From Platanthera guangdongensis (taxonomy: Eukaryota; Streptophyta; Magnoliopsida; Asparagales; Orchidaceae), in contig CM077162.1 of assembly GCA_039583875.1 (NCBI GenBank), positions 168,163,220 through 168,227,219 of the forward strand: a stretch of 64,000 nt of DNA, given 5' to 3'. Each line of letters begins with the position of its first letter. Within the stretch, counting starts at the first letter, position 1. A model generated the notes under the pieces. The model was not told the origin of the DNA. It did not search any database and worked only from the letters and a program-made list of their open reading frames with translations. Below are positions 35,983-46,977 of the stretch, in pieces. The position numbers and the translations under genes are program-made.

Positions 35983-38025
35983 ATGGGTTCTTATGAGAAT
36001 CACAAGGAATTGGGTACCATGAAGTTACCCATATGCAGGAAGGAGATCTTTGGGATCTGGAAAGAGAGGGTAAGGCTATTTATGGAAGCCTCTGACCCTA
36101 GAATCTACATCACAGTTAAGGAAGGGCCTTATGTGCCAATGAAGATTTCAGTATTGGATGCAAATCAGAGGACTCCAAAGGATTTCTCTGAGATGACTAA
36201 AGATGAAATTGTCCTAGCAACCATGGACAAGAGGGCACAGAACATAATAGTTAGTGCCATTGATGATGCCACCTTTCAGAACTTAATTCACTGTAAAACA
36301 GCAAAAGAGATGTGGGATACTCTCATTGTCTATATGGAAGGTTCTGAAGAGGTTAGGCAAGATAGGAAGTCCTTGCTTAATCAGGAGTATGAAAGCTTTA
36401 GGCAAGGAAAGGGTGATAGCATCACTGAGTGCTATAAGAAATTTTACATAATAGTTAATGAACTGATGTCCTTTGGAAGAGAGTTCACTAACTATGAACT
36501 AAATGACAAGTTCTTAAGGTCCCTAACCAAAGATTGGGACACCAAGATATGTGCCATAAGAGAAATGGCCAAGTTGGGGGAAATTCCTCCTCCCACACTG
36601 TTTGGCAAGCTATTATCTTATGAGATGCAGTTAACAATGAGAAAAGAGGAGGAGAAGTCAAAAAGAACTGAGCACAAAGAAAGGACTGTTGCCTTCAAGA
36701 CAGAAGTTCCCAGAAAGAGCAGGAATAATTCTTCAACTCCACCTCCAGAGGTAGTTGAATCAGAGTCTGATGAGTCTATAAGCACAAAGTCTAAGAGCAG
36801 TGAAAGTGATGAAGACTTTGCTGCTTTCACCAAGCACTTTCAGAAGTTTTTGAAAAAGAAACAGTGGAGGTCAAGGCCCTCTACATCTCAAGGAAAGGAA
36901 GACTCTTATCAGAAAAAGAGGTCTTCAAAGAATGACAAGAAAAGGACAAAATCAAGCAGGGCAACTAGTTCAAAGATTGTTTGCTATTGCTGCAATAGAC
37001 AGGGACATGTTATTGCAGATTGTCCTGAGAAGAGAAAGGAATCAGGTGAAAAGAAGAAGACTCACTTCAAAGGGAAGAAAGAAAAGTCTTTTGTGGCTAA
37101 GAAGGAGAAGACTTTATCAGACATCTCTTCTTCAGAAACTGAGTCTGAGGCTGAAGCCTACATAGGACTATTTGCAGAAGAAGAAGATGAAGACTTCATG
37201 CAGATCTTGGAGTCAATTTATGAACAAGAAGACAGTCATTGCCAAGGACTAATGGCTTTGACAGAGAGTGCCAAGATCCTGGAGCAGCCAGGACCAAGTC
37301 AGGTACAAGGTTCAAGTTCAAGTTCAGTTTCTTGTTCTAGTTCAGATTCAGATTCTTCTTCATCAAGTGATGAGAATATATCTGAGTCTGAGGAAGATAT
37401 TCATCAACTTATAGATGAATATAAGGTACTGTTGCAAGCCTATAAGAAAAGCAAGACCCTAGCCAAAAGTCAGGCAAAGGAGATTGCTGATCTCAAGGCT
37501 GTTGCAACAGATTTTGAGAAACAAATTGATCAAAAACTGAATGAGGTAGCCAGGCTGAAACACATTACAGTGATTCAGATGGGAACTATCACTTATAAGA
37601 ATGATCAAATTAAGAAACTAGAGATCAATCTTCAGAAAGAGAGAGATCTTGCTGCTAGGTTTTCAAAACCTAAATCAGTACTACCTTTAATTGATGAATT
37701 TGTTCATCAAAAAGGCAAGGCTGGACTGGGTTTTGTTAGACCTGCAGGGACTGATCAGTCCAAGTTTAAGTCCAAGGGCAAAGCCCCAACATTCAACAAG
37801 CCTGCTGTAGTCAAGACAGCAAAGGTTGTACCTAAGCAAAGGTACAACAAGTTTGAATGCTGGTGCTGTGGCAAGATTGGCCATTTTGCAATGGACTGTT
37901 GGCACAATGCCAGTGCCAAGGTGAGTAGCAAGTTACCTGGTGGAAAGCCAGTAGGTAGCTTTGTCAAGTTTCAAATTAACAATCACCAAGGACCCAAGAT
38001 TACTTTGGGTTCTAAGGTTCATTAA
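35983..38025 (+). CDS. gag: Element C: gag, intact 680-residue form
   Basis: Uninterrupted ORF from ATG 35983 to TAA 38023-38025. Residues about 10-230 are the copia-type gag domain (WDTLIVYMEGSEEVRQDRKS, YELNDKFLRSL). CCHC knuckle 1 is CYCCNRQGHVIADC (residues 334-347). An acidic Ser/Glu stretch and a coiled coil (about 470-560, DEYKVLLQAYKKS, IKKLEINLQKERD) follow. Knuckle 2 is CWCCGKIGHFAMDC (626-639). The product would form virus-like particles and package element RNA. Residues after 440, including the coiled coil and knuckle 2, lie in the intron-like segment, so only unspliced RNA would encode them. Pol follows in the same frame after the stop. Confidence 0.9.
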   Translation: MGSYENHKELGTMKLPICRKEIFGIWKERVRLFMEASDPRIYITVKEGPYVPMKISVLDANQRTPKDFSEMTKDEIVLATMDKRAQNIIVSAIDDATFQNLIHCKTAKEMWDTLIVYMEGSEEVRQDRKSLLNQEYESFRQGKGDSITECYKKFYIIVNELMSFGREFTNYELNDKFLRSLTKDWDTKICAIREMAKLGEIPPPTLFGKLLSYEMQLTMRKEEEKSKRTEHKERTVAFKTEVPRKSRNNSSTPPPEVVESESDESISTKSKSSESDEDFAAFTKHFQKFLKKKQWRSRPSTSQGKEDSYQKKRSSKNDKKRTKSSRATSSKIVCYCCNRQGHVIADCPEKRKESGEKKKTHFKGKKEKSFVAKKEKTLSDISSSETESEAEAYIGLFAEEEDEDFMQILESIYEQEDSHCQGLMALTESAKILEQPGPSQVQGSSSSSVSCSSSDSDSSSSSDENISESEEDIHQLIDEYKVLLQAYKKSKTLAKSQAKEIADLKAVATDFEKQIDQKLNEVARLKHITVIQMGTITYKNDQIKKLEINLQKERDLAARFSKPKSVLPLIDEFVHQKGKAGLGFVRPAGTDQSKFKSKGKAPTFNKPAVVKTAKVVPKQRYNKFECWCCGKIGHFAMDCWHNASAKVSSKLPGGKPVGSFVKFQINNHQGPKITLGSKVH

Positions 38026-38037
38026 TTTGTTTTGCAG
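37303..38037 (+). other. Element C: intron-like segment spanning the gag stop
   Basis: Left edge AGTCAG|GTACAA and right edge ATTAATTTGTTTTGCAG|GTG. It is 735 bases (245 codons), phase 0 at both ends. Removal would drop TAA 38023-38025, the coiled coil and knuckle 2, and fuse the first knuckle region to protease in frame. The edges align with those of D and with the collapsed 27-base version in B. Alternatively the stop is read through, as proposed for the related SIRE1. Confidence 0.5.
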
Positions 38038-41000
38038 GTGAATCCAAGTGGCCACACCCCTACATGGTACTTGGATAGTGGATGTTCCAGACATATGACT
38101 GGAACAAGGGGACTATTAAAGGACTATATTCCAATCAAAAATGGTCCTAAAGTGACCTTTGGTGGTACTGAAAAAGGAATCATCAAAGGGTTTGGTAACA
38201 TTTCTTCAAACCTTGTTGCCATTACTCAAGTGGCTTATGTTAAAGGGTTGAAACACAACCTTATAAGTATAAGTCAGTTAAGTGATGTAGGGTATGACAT
38301 CTCATTTGTTAAAAATGGTTGTCATATCAAGAGGTCAAGTGATCAAGAGATCATTTTGACAGGATATAGAAAGAGGAATGTCTACTGTCTAGACATTATG
38401 ATTGAGAATAATGGTTCTCCTGTTTGTCTTGTAGCTGATGAGACAGTCTCTCATTGTGTCAAGTGGCACAAGAGGCTAGCTCATCTTAACTACAAGACTA
38501 TTAGCAAACTCTTTAGCAAAGAGTTAGTGAGGAATGGTCCTCAAGTTAAGTGTGTTAAAGATGGCATTTGCTCAGCTTGTCAAAAGGGCAAGCAGACAAA
38601 ATCCACCTTTAGAAGCATAGATAACAAAGATGCTGTGAGGTGTTTATACCTCTTGCATATGGATCTATTTGGTCCAATTCCAGTTCACAGCTTAGGTAGG
38701 AAGGTCTATACCTTTGTAGTTGTTGATGACTACTCAAGGTTTTCCTGGGTGTTCTTCTTAAGGCAGAAATCTGAAACACCTAGTGTCTTCTACAGCTTTG
38801 TCAAGCAAATTCAGAATGAACTAAATAGTACTGTGGTCAAAATTAGAAGTGACCATGGTACTGAGTTTCAGTCTGAAAGCATGACAAAACTATGTGAAGA
38901 CTTTGGGATATTTCAAGAATTCTCTTCACCTAGAACACCTCAGCAAAATGACATTGCTGAGAGGAAGAATAGAACCTTGATAGAGGCTGGTAGAACCCTA
39001 TTAAGTGACACATCACTACCAGAATATTTCTGGGCTGAAGCAGTTAACACTGCATGCCATGTGATAAATAGGGCTACCATCACTAAAAGGCTAAACAAGA
39101 CCCCCTATGAAGTAGTGAAAGGCAGGAAACCAAATCTATCCTATTTTAGGATCTTTGGTTGTAAATGCTTCATACTTAACAATGGAAAGTCTTACATAAC
39201 TAAGTTTGCTGCCAAGTCCCAAGAGAGAATATTTGTTGGGTACAGCAATAATAGTAAGGCTTATAGAGTCTACAACTTGACTACACAAGTTGTAGAAGAG
39301 ACAGTGCATGTAGTTTTTGATGAGACAAAACTAATTAACAATGAGTTGTCTAGCAATGTATGCAGCCCCACAGGTTTGACAAAGAAATTGGACAAGCTTA
39401 CTATAGAAGAAGTACCAGCTGCAAGACATCAAGTTGAGGAGAGTAGCTGTTGTCCAGGGGAGAACTACATGTGCCAATAGCTGAAGAAATCCAAGGTATA
39501 CAGCATGATGCAGATGCTGAAGAGGTTCAACCTGAAGCTAGGATGCCTCCAGCCCACAGGCATCTTAGAGATCATCCAGTAGAGCTAATTATTGGAGATC
39601 CAAGACAAGGAGATCAAACCAGGAGCAGATACATGAATGCAGCAATCTACTCCAGCTTTTTGTCTCAAGTTGAACCTAAGAAATTTGAAGAAGCTATACA
39701 AGATCCACAATGGACTGAAGCTATGCAAGAAGAGCTTAATCAGTTCAAAAGGTGCAAGGTTTGGGAGCTGGTTCCAAAGCCTAAAGACCACAATGTAATA
39801 GGAACTAAGTGGATCTACAGAAATAAGATGGATGAACAAGGGGTCATCATAAAGAATAAAGCAAGACTGGTTGCAAAAGGATATAGGCAAGAAGAAGGTA
39901 TTGATTTTGATCAAACCTTTGCCCCAGTAGCCAGACTGGAGGCCATAAGGATGTTCTTGGCCTATGCAACCTATCAAGGATTCAAGGTTTACCAGATGGA
40001 TGTCAAGTCAGCATTCTTAAATGGTAATTTGAAAGAAGAAGTCTATGTGGAGCAGCCTTCAGGTTTTGTTGATCCAACTCAACCTCATTATGTCTATAGA
40101 CTTAGGAAAGCATTATATGGGTTAAAGCAAGCCCCTAGGGCTTGGTATGAAACCCTATCTAGTTTCCTCATTGAGAACAAGTTCTCAAGGGGGAAAATAG
40201 ATAAGACTCTATTCCTTAGGGAATCTAGAGGCAAAGTCATACTTGTCCAAATATATGTACATGACATTATATTTGGGTCTACTGAAAGTAGCCTTTGCAA
40301 AAAGTTTGCAAAGCTTATGCAAAGTCAATTTGAGATGAGTAGTATGGGAGATCTAAAGTTTTTCTTGGGTCTCCAAGTTAAACAGACTAAAAGTGGCTTG
40401 TCCATATGTCAGTCAAAGTTCACCCTAGAACTCATAAGGAAATATGGTATGGATTCATCCAGTACCATGAAGACTCCTATGGGGTCAAGTATGTCTCTTA
40501 GCAAGGATGATGCAGGGAAACCTGTAGATGAAACCTTGTATAGAGGGATAGTTGGCTCCCTACTATACTTGACTGCTAGTAGACCAGACATTATGTATGC
40601 TACATGTGTTTGTGCCAGGTATCAAGCCTGCCCTAAAGAGTCCCACTTGACTGCAGTCAAGAGAATTTTGAGATATTTAAAGGGCACTCCCTACCTAGGC
40701 CTCTGGTACCCTAGGAATGGAGATTTTGATCTAACAGGTTATTCAGATGCAGACTTTGCAGGATGCATAGAGGATAGAAAAAGTACTACTGGAACCTGTC
40801 AATTCCTAGGAGGAAGACTAATCTCTTGGAGCAGCAAGAAGCAAACCAGTGTGGCTATCTCCACAACTGAGTCAGAGTATGTGGCTGCAGGAAGTTGCTG
40901 TGCTCAACTTCTATGGATTAAACATCAGCTAGAGGACTATGGATTTCAGGTAAGTAGAACTCCACTTTTCTGTGATTCAACTAGTACTATTTCAATAGCT

Positions 41001-41198
41001 AATAACCCTGTATCTCATAGTAGGACAAAACATATTGAAATTAAATATCACTTTCTTAGGGAGCATGTAGAAAGGAATGATATTGTACTTGAATATGTTA
41101 AAACAGATGAACAAATAGCTGATATGTTTACTAAGCCACTAGATGAAGCTATGTTCAATAGATTCAAAATTGAGCTAGGAATGATAAACTTAGACTAA
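38038..41198 (+). pseudogene. pol: Element C: pol, near-intact, one frameshift
   Basis: Protease WYLDSGCSRHMTG; GAG-pre-integrase WHKRLAHLNYKTI; integrase with Asp in HMDLFGP, Asp in IRSDHGTEF and Glu in IAERKNRT; a low-complexity linker; RT ([36 protein letters not shown]); RNase H ([26 protein letters not shown]); tail [10 protein letters not shown] one-base shift between about 39440 and 39480, in the linker, splits it into 38032-39480 and 39450-41198. The RT box reads YVHD (His codon 40260-40262) where YVDD is required, so this copy is predicted to be catalytically dead despite its youth. Confidence 0.92.
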
Positions 41199-41714
41199 GT
41201 TTACAGAATTAAAAAATTGGCTAAGTAAAAAGGTGTCGACACATAGACAAGTCTATGTCGACACAGAATAGTAAGTGTCGACACTTCAGGAAAAAGGTGT
41301 CGACACATCTAGGATGTTGGTGTCGACACTTCAGAATGTTAGTGTCGACACATGTCAAGAAGGTGTCGACACATCCAATATGGTGTCGACACTTATGTTT
41401 TACTCAGAATTTTTCTAAGTAAAGTCTCGACAATGTGTCGAGTTAGGTTGTGTCGACACATAACCATGTGTCGACACATAAAATCTGTTGACTAAACTTG
41501 TGTCGACACATATGTGTCGAGACATTATAAGTCAGTGTCGACACTTATTGCTAGTGTCGACACAGCTAAGCTAGCTGTCCCGCCTGTTTATCTTCAAAAT
41601 TAGACAGGTATAAATAGGGTTCTGTCTCTGATTTTCGACACGCTTTCAAAGTTTCGAGACCAAAACTCCTGTGTCGACATTTCTCTTTTCTCAAGACTAA
41701 ATCTCCAAACCCTA
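41199..41714 (+). promoter_or_regulatory. Element C: TGTCGACA array and TATA box ahead of the 3' ORF
   Basis: About 14 TGTCGACA palindromes between 41232 and 41680, the same word as in the LTR. TATAAATAGG begins at 41609, 106 bases before the ATG. The LTR copy is TATAAATAGG at 34966, so word array and TATA are repeated as a module although the surrounding sequence differs. TTTCTCTTTTCTCAAG just before the ORF could be a splice acceptor. Read as a candidate internal promoter. Confidence 0.55.
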
Positions 41715-44534
41715 ATGGCTCCCAAGCTTGAGGAGAATGTTAATGAAGGCTATGAGCTAGTGCGAGGTGCGTTCGATGAAGCTGATCAAGAACTCAAGGC
41801 GGTAGTAACCCTAATTGCCGATTCTGGATTAGAATACTTGACTTCAGAACCAACGAAGATTTGGAAAAAGGAAGTTCTTGAATTCCTGCATGGAGCTGCT
41901 ATAGATGACTCTGGATTCAGGATTAAATCCAGAGTTCATGGGACTAAGGTCAAAGTTTCACCAAAGAATCTGAGAAAGGTACTCCAGCTACCTAAAGCAC
42001 ATGATGAAGAGGAAGTAACTGCTTCAAAGACCAGGGAAGCTCTTACTTGGTGTGGACTGGATCCAAAGATGAAGGTAGGATCAGTCTTTAACAGGAAAGG
42101 CATGAATAATCAAGGGAAATTCATGTCTGAAATAGTGGGCAAGGTTATTCTCAGCAAGACTGGAGGGCATGACAGGGTGTCTGCCTCCATGTTTGAAATT
42201 ATGACTAGAATCATCTTCACCCTGAAAACAGATTGGTCTCAAGTGGTGTATGAGAAAATCAAGGAGAGCTTGAAGAAGCCCAACCTGGGAAGAATACTAA
42301 GTCTCTACCTTGCTGGTACAATACCAGAGGTGATGAGCAATGCAGCTGGAAGTAAGATCAATCACATGAGGAAGATGGATTCAAGGATATTCTCTAGATG
42401 GGAAAGGGTGCTGTCAAAGGAACTGTCCACTCCAGAGAAGCAAGTTACTGAGAAAATCACTCCTCCCAGGAAGAAGAGGAAAACTGCTGTTGTGGCACAA
42501 GAGTCCTCAAGCAGTTCTGAGAGTGAAGAATAGGTGGTGTTCACACCTGATGAGCAAGAGGAGAAGACAGTAGTAAAGACACCTGCTGCTCAAGATGTAG
42601 CTGAGATCCAGGGGGAGCTGCCTCAAGCTAGCCCCATCCCTAGGGATCACAGCCAGGGGGAGCTTCCAGTAGTTGAAGAACCCTCAACACTGGACAGTGA
42701 GCAGGCCACCATCATTATCCAAGAGGTACTCACTGACTTAAAAACTTTAGACTATATTATAGAAGATGCTAATTTGTCTGATGTCCATCAGCAAACTCAG
42801 CTAGACAAACAAGTTTCAGATGTTGTTCTAGAAGACAAATCTGTTGAACAAATAGTGGTACCTGAGTCAGTGGTTGAAGAGCCAAGACTGTCTCCAGCTC
42901 CATCTCAACCTGAATATACAATGGAAGATTTGTTTCTGAATCTAGACCAAGATGATTTTGATATGGACAAGGATGCTGCTGCTGAAGATAAGAGTGCTGC
43001 TGCTGAGGGGGAGCACATGGAAGATCTGGAAGAGCCTATTAGGCTGGAAACTGAGCAAGCACCTGCTGTGCAAACTGAGAGGCCTGAGAGCCCTAAGAAT
43101 ACAGTTGATATTGCCAGCACTTCTGCCTCTGAGGATGAGGAGAGTGCAAGGGCCAAGAAGAAGAAACTCTTTGTCTTTAAGAGGAGAAGCAAGAGTTATA
43201 AGAAAGCCTTGCAATCCATTGCCCCACAGCCTATAGTCCAACAAGCTCCAACTGTTGACTATAGTGCTTTACTAATTGCACTACAGATAAAAATGGATGA
43301 ACAAAGGAAGGCTTTAGAGACTTATGTTGATGAAGGGCAGAAGACTTTGCAGTTTGACTTGGCCCAAGATATAAAGTCAATAAGGTTTGAGATGAACCTT
43401 AATAAAAAGGAGATGAATGAATGTTTTTCAAAGGGTGGAAATGCTGTGGTATATCTAGCTACACACCAAGAGAAAATAAAGGCACAAGTAGATGATATAG
43501 CACTGAAGCAAGGCTATGTGCTGGAGAATCAGCTGAGAATGAATGATAATTTAACTGCCTCCCACAATGCTATAGTCACTGAATTGAAGAATAAGTCTGC
43601 TGAACCATCTACATCTGCTGATGCTGCAAAGGCTGATTTTGATAAAATCTTTCAAGCTGAGATTACTGCTGTCAAAACTGCTATTCAAGATTCCCATAGA
43701 AGGCCATCTCTGAACAACTTACCAAGCTAAAACCATTCTTTAAAGAGGGGATCAGATACTTGGATAGTCAGATAAGGTTCCAAAAAGATGATGTGAGAGA
43801 TCATGTGGCTCAAGAAGTCATAAAGGGGGAGAGAGTGTTAGTCAAGGCAAGTTCTGAGCATGCAAAATGGACATCCTCCCCTGTGTGATGACAATGAAGT
43901 TGCTGAATCTGGACTGAACCCTGCATATTTTGGAGGTGATCCACAAGAAGTAGCTCAAGTCATTTATCCACCTCCAAATTTTGAAATGATTCAAGCAGAG
44001 GTGAGCACAATGTATAGCCCATCTGAGAGCAAGGACAATGTCCATTTAGAAAAGGTTGTTCAACCTATAACAGCAGCTATGCAAGAGGCCTTAGACAAAG
44101 AAGAAGAGGCAAGGTTGTCAAAGAAGAGGTTTAGGGAACAAGCTGAACTAAAGCCAGACTTTGAACAATGGAGCCCTACCTCTAGAAACATAATTCTAAC
44201 TGCCTGGAAAGCTGCTAAAGACAACACTACTGATAGAAACAAGTGGTTCTCTGAAGCAGAATGGAGGAAGCATGAGATCAGGCAAGAAGCCATTGTTCAG
44301 CACAGAAGGAAGGCTAAGATGGGAAAGCTACCTCCTGCAGCTGTGGAGCCTAGCAAGTACTTTCCTAAGCCCTATCATTATTTTGAGAGACAGAAAATCA
44401 AGGCTGAAGAACAAAAGAAGAAGGACTCAAAAGGCAAGAAGCCTGCTGATGCTGAGCCTACTGCTGCTGCTGCTGTCAAGGCTAAAGTCCAGGCTGGCAA
44501 AGGAATTGCTATCAAAGAACCTGATCAGAAATAG
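41715..44534 (+). pseudogene. Element C: 3' ORF (post-pol protein)
   Basis: ATG 41715; pieces 41715-42533, 42534-43730 and 43860-44534 are in one frame, with TAG at 42531-42533 and paired shifts near 43700 and 43870. Residues 1-240 form the domain shared with B, D and E (VHGTKVKVSPKNLRKVLQLP, MSEIVGKVILSKTGGHD, PNLGRILSLYLAG). The middle is acidic and Gln/Glu-rich with a basic KKKKLFVFKRRSKSYKK patch, then a helical, coiled-coil-like part (about 43250-43730). The C-terminus is Lys/Glu/Ala-rich (EEEARLSKKRFREQAEL). No signal peptide or membrane span is evident. Function unknown; a nuclear or nucleic-acid-binding role fits the composition but is only inference. Confidence 0.7.
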
Positions 44535-44828
44535 ATTAGGAATTAATTTGAAGATTGTTGTAATCTTTTGTATGAGAAACATTTTTGTAAATCATTAAAG
44601 ATGTATTAGAAAAATGTTAGAACAATTTATGATTAATATAGTATAATTGTTCTGAAATGTGTCTGTTTCTTATTTGTTCTGGAATGTTGAATGTGTATAT
44701 GTGTGAAGTTTTACATGTTCATGTTAACCCTGCTGATTATAATCTGCTTTACATCATTTTGTAATTTTTAATTATGAATGGTGTATATCATTGACTAAGG
44801 GTTATGACTTCTCCAAATAGGGGGAGAT
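44535..44828 (+). other. Element C: spacer and polypurine tract
   Basis: AT-rich 3' spacer of about 280 bases without ORF, ending in AGGGGGAGAT at 44819-44828, which abuts the LTR and primes plus-strand DNA. Confidence 0.85.
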
Positions 44829-46977
44829 TGTTGGGTACATTGGTCAAATGTACCTAATTTGAAGAAGCCTCACCCATCTCAATGATATACATCATAATGT
44901 ATTTGATGTATGTTTGAGTTACTTGTGCAGGCTAAGAAATCACTGGACTGAAGCAAAAAGTTTCTAAGTCCATGTGTCGACACCCAGAGGGAAAGTGTCG
45001 ACACTTAAGAAAGCCTGTGTCGACACCCATACAAGCAGTGTCGACACTTGGAGTCATTGTGTCGACACCTGGGATGCAGAGTCGACACCAGACAGAAAGT
45101 GTCGACACTTGGAGCTGTTTCGACACTCAGTGAAGAAAAGTGCAGAAAGAAAGTGTCGACACAAGGAGCTGTGTCGACACCCAGTGAAGAAGTGTCGACA
45201 CTTGGAGCTGTGTCGACACTCAGCAAAAGTCTGCAAAGTCTAAGTACAAGTGTCGACACTCAACACAATGTGTCGACACTATGCAGAAGAGTCAGCATTT
45301 GAAGAATGTGTCGACACTCAGCACAATGTGTCGACACACTATCAGAAGAGTCAACACTTGAAGTAAGTGTCGACACCCAACACAATGTGTCAACACTTAG
45401 CTAAAGAGTCAACACTTGAAGTAAGTGTCGACACCCAGCACAATGTGTCGACACTTAGCTGAAGACTCAACACTTGAAGAAAGTGTCGACACAAGGAGCT
45501 GTGTCGACACTTAGCAAAGAACAGAAAGAACAGCAAGTTATTCTAAGTACAAGTGTCGACACTAAAGGAATGTGTCGACACTCAGCTGAAGTCTCAACAA
45601 CAAGAAGGTGTGTCGACACAAGGAGCTGTGTCGACACTCAGCAAGATTCAAGATAGAAGACTATGTGTCGACACCAAGAAGCAGTGTCGACACTTGACAG
45701 ATTCAACACAAGAAGATGTGTCGACACAAAGGAGATGTGTCGACACTTAGAAGAATACAGTTAAAGATAGAAGAACAAGTACTTGTGTCGACACTCAATT
45801 TTAGTGTCGACACATGCATAAGAATTTGTGTCGAGACATACAAGGAATTGTTTCAACACCTTGTAGACTTGTGTCGACACTTATACAACATGTGTCGACA
45901 CTTGGACTATAAGTGTCGACACTTAAAGACAGAAAGTCTCGACACTTATAAACAGTTAGAGATTTTCAAGAAGTGACTGGTTGACATGACAGCTGCCGAT
46001 CCAGCCGGTCTACAGCAACTGTCAGAGAAGTCAGAAGTCAGTTATAAACCGGACCAGCCGGTTACCATGAAGAATGCCTATAAATAGGCACCTACAGTTT
46101 ACAGAAACTGTTGTTAAGGTTGTTGATCAAATTGTTAACAGAGTTCAGATTATTGTTGAAGTAATCATTACAGTGGTATACTGAGTATCAACACAAGAAG
46201 ATCTTGCATTCCAACTGCAGATCTAAGAAGTTGGAGAGAGAGGGCTCCTTCCAAGAAATCAGCCTCAGGAACTAGGCTGAGAAGAAGGATTCAGATTCAG
46301 TTCTGGGTCTTAAGTGGCAGAGGTCAAGGAACAACTGCAGAGGATTCAGCCTTATTCAGTTCTACTCAAGAAGCTTTGAAGAAAGCTAAGTCAGGGTGAA
46401 TCCAGCTGAGTTCTTCCAAGAACTCATCAAGAATCTCTCAACTCCCCTCCTGTAATTCTGAGTTGTAGAGTTATTATTTCTATTACATTTGTAACTTGTA
46501 GGATCCATTGGATCTGAGTGATTGTAAGCCTATATTTATAAAGGCTGAGGGTAGGGCTTGTTAGCCTGAGTGTAGGAGATATAGATCTCTGAGTGTAGGC
46601 CTTGGTTGGCTGAGTGTAGGCCTTGATTGGCTGAGTGTAGGCTTTGGGAAAAAGCTGAGTGTAAGGCTTTGGGCCTGAGGTAGGAACCAATTTGGGTTCT
46701 GAGACAGTGGAGAAGTTAGGCCGAATCTAGTACACTGCTAGATAGGCGAAGGGGGAAAGTGGATGTACCCATAACTTGGGGAACCACTATAAAACACTGT
46801 GTGATGTGCTGTGTTTGTGCTGTGGATGATCTGTGTTTGTTTGATTATTGCTGATTGCTGTAATAAACTAGTTAAGAAATCTGTGATATAACTGTTTGGC
46901 TGCCAACAAAGTAAGAAAAGGATTAGGTCACCTATTCACCCCCCCCCCCTCTAGGTGTTTAGGTACCATATCTTTCA
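44829..46977 (+). repeat. Element C: 3' LTR
   Basis: 2149 bp copy of 33716-35866. TGTCGACA array 44973-45945, TATAAATA 46079-46086, conserved GTGGATGTACCCA block near 46760, poly-C 46938-46949. It ends TTTCA and is followed by target copy GAAAC. Confidence 0.95.

Larger units (their letters stand above)
33716..46977 (+). mobile_element. Element C: youngest Sirevirus-like copia element with 3' ORF
   Basis: LTRs 33716-35866 and 44829-46977 differ at only about 20 of 2150 positions by eye (about 1 percent). A perfect 5-bp duplication GAAAC is at 33711-33715 and 46978-46982, inside D's RT. Full set: primer site, gag (intact, 680 codons), pol with one frameshift, word array with TATA, 3' ORF with one stop and two shifts, purine tract. 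At the often-used plant rate of 1.3e-8 per site per year, 1 percent suggests a few hundred thousand years. Confidence 0.95.

Noticed and set aside
41715..44534. Captured host gene
   Set aside because: The same domain and place recur in four elements, so it belongs to the element lineage, although a very old capture cannot be excluded.
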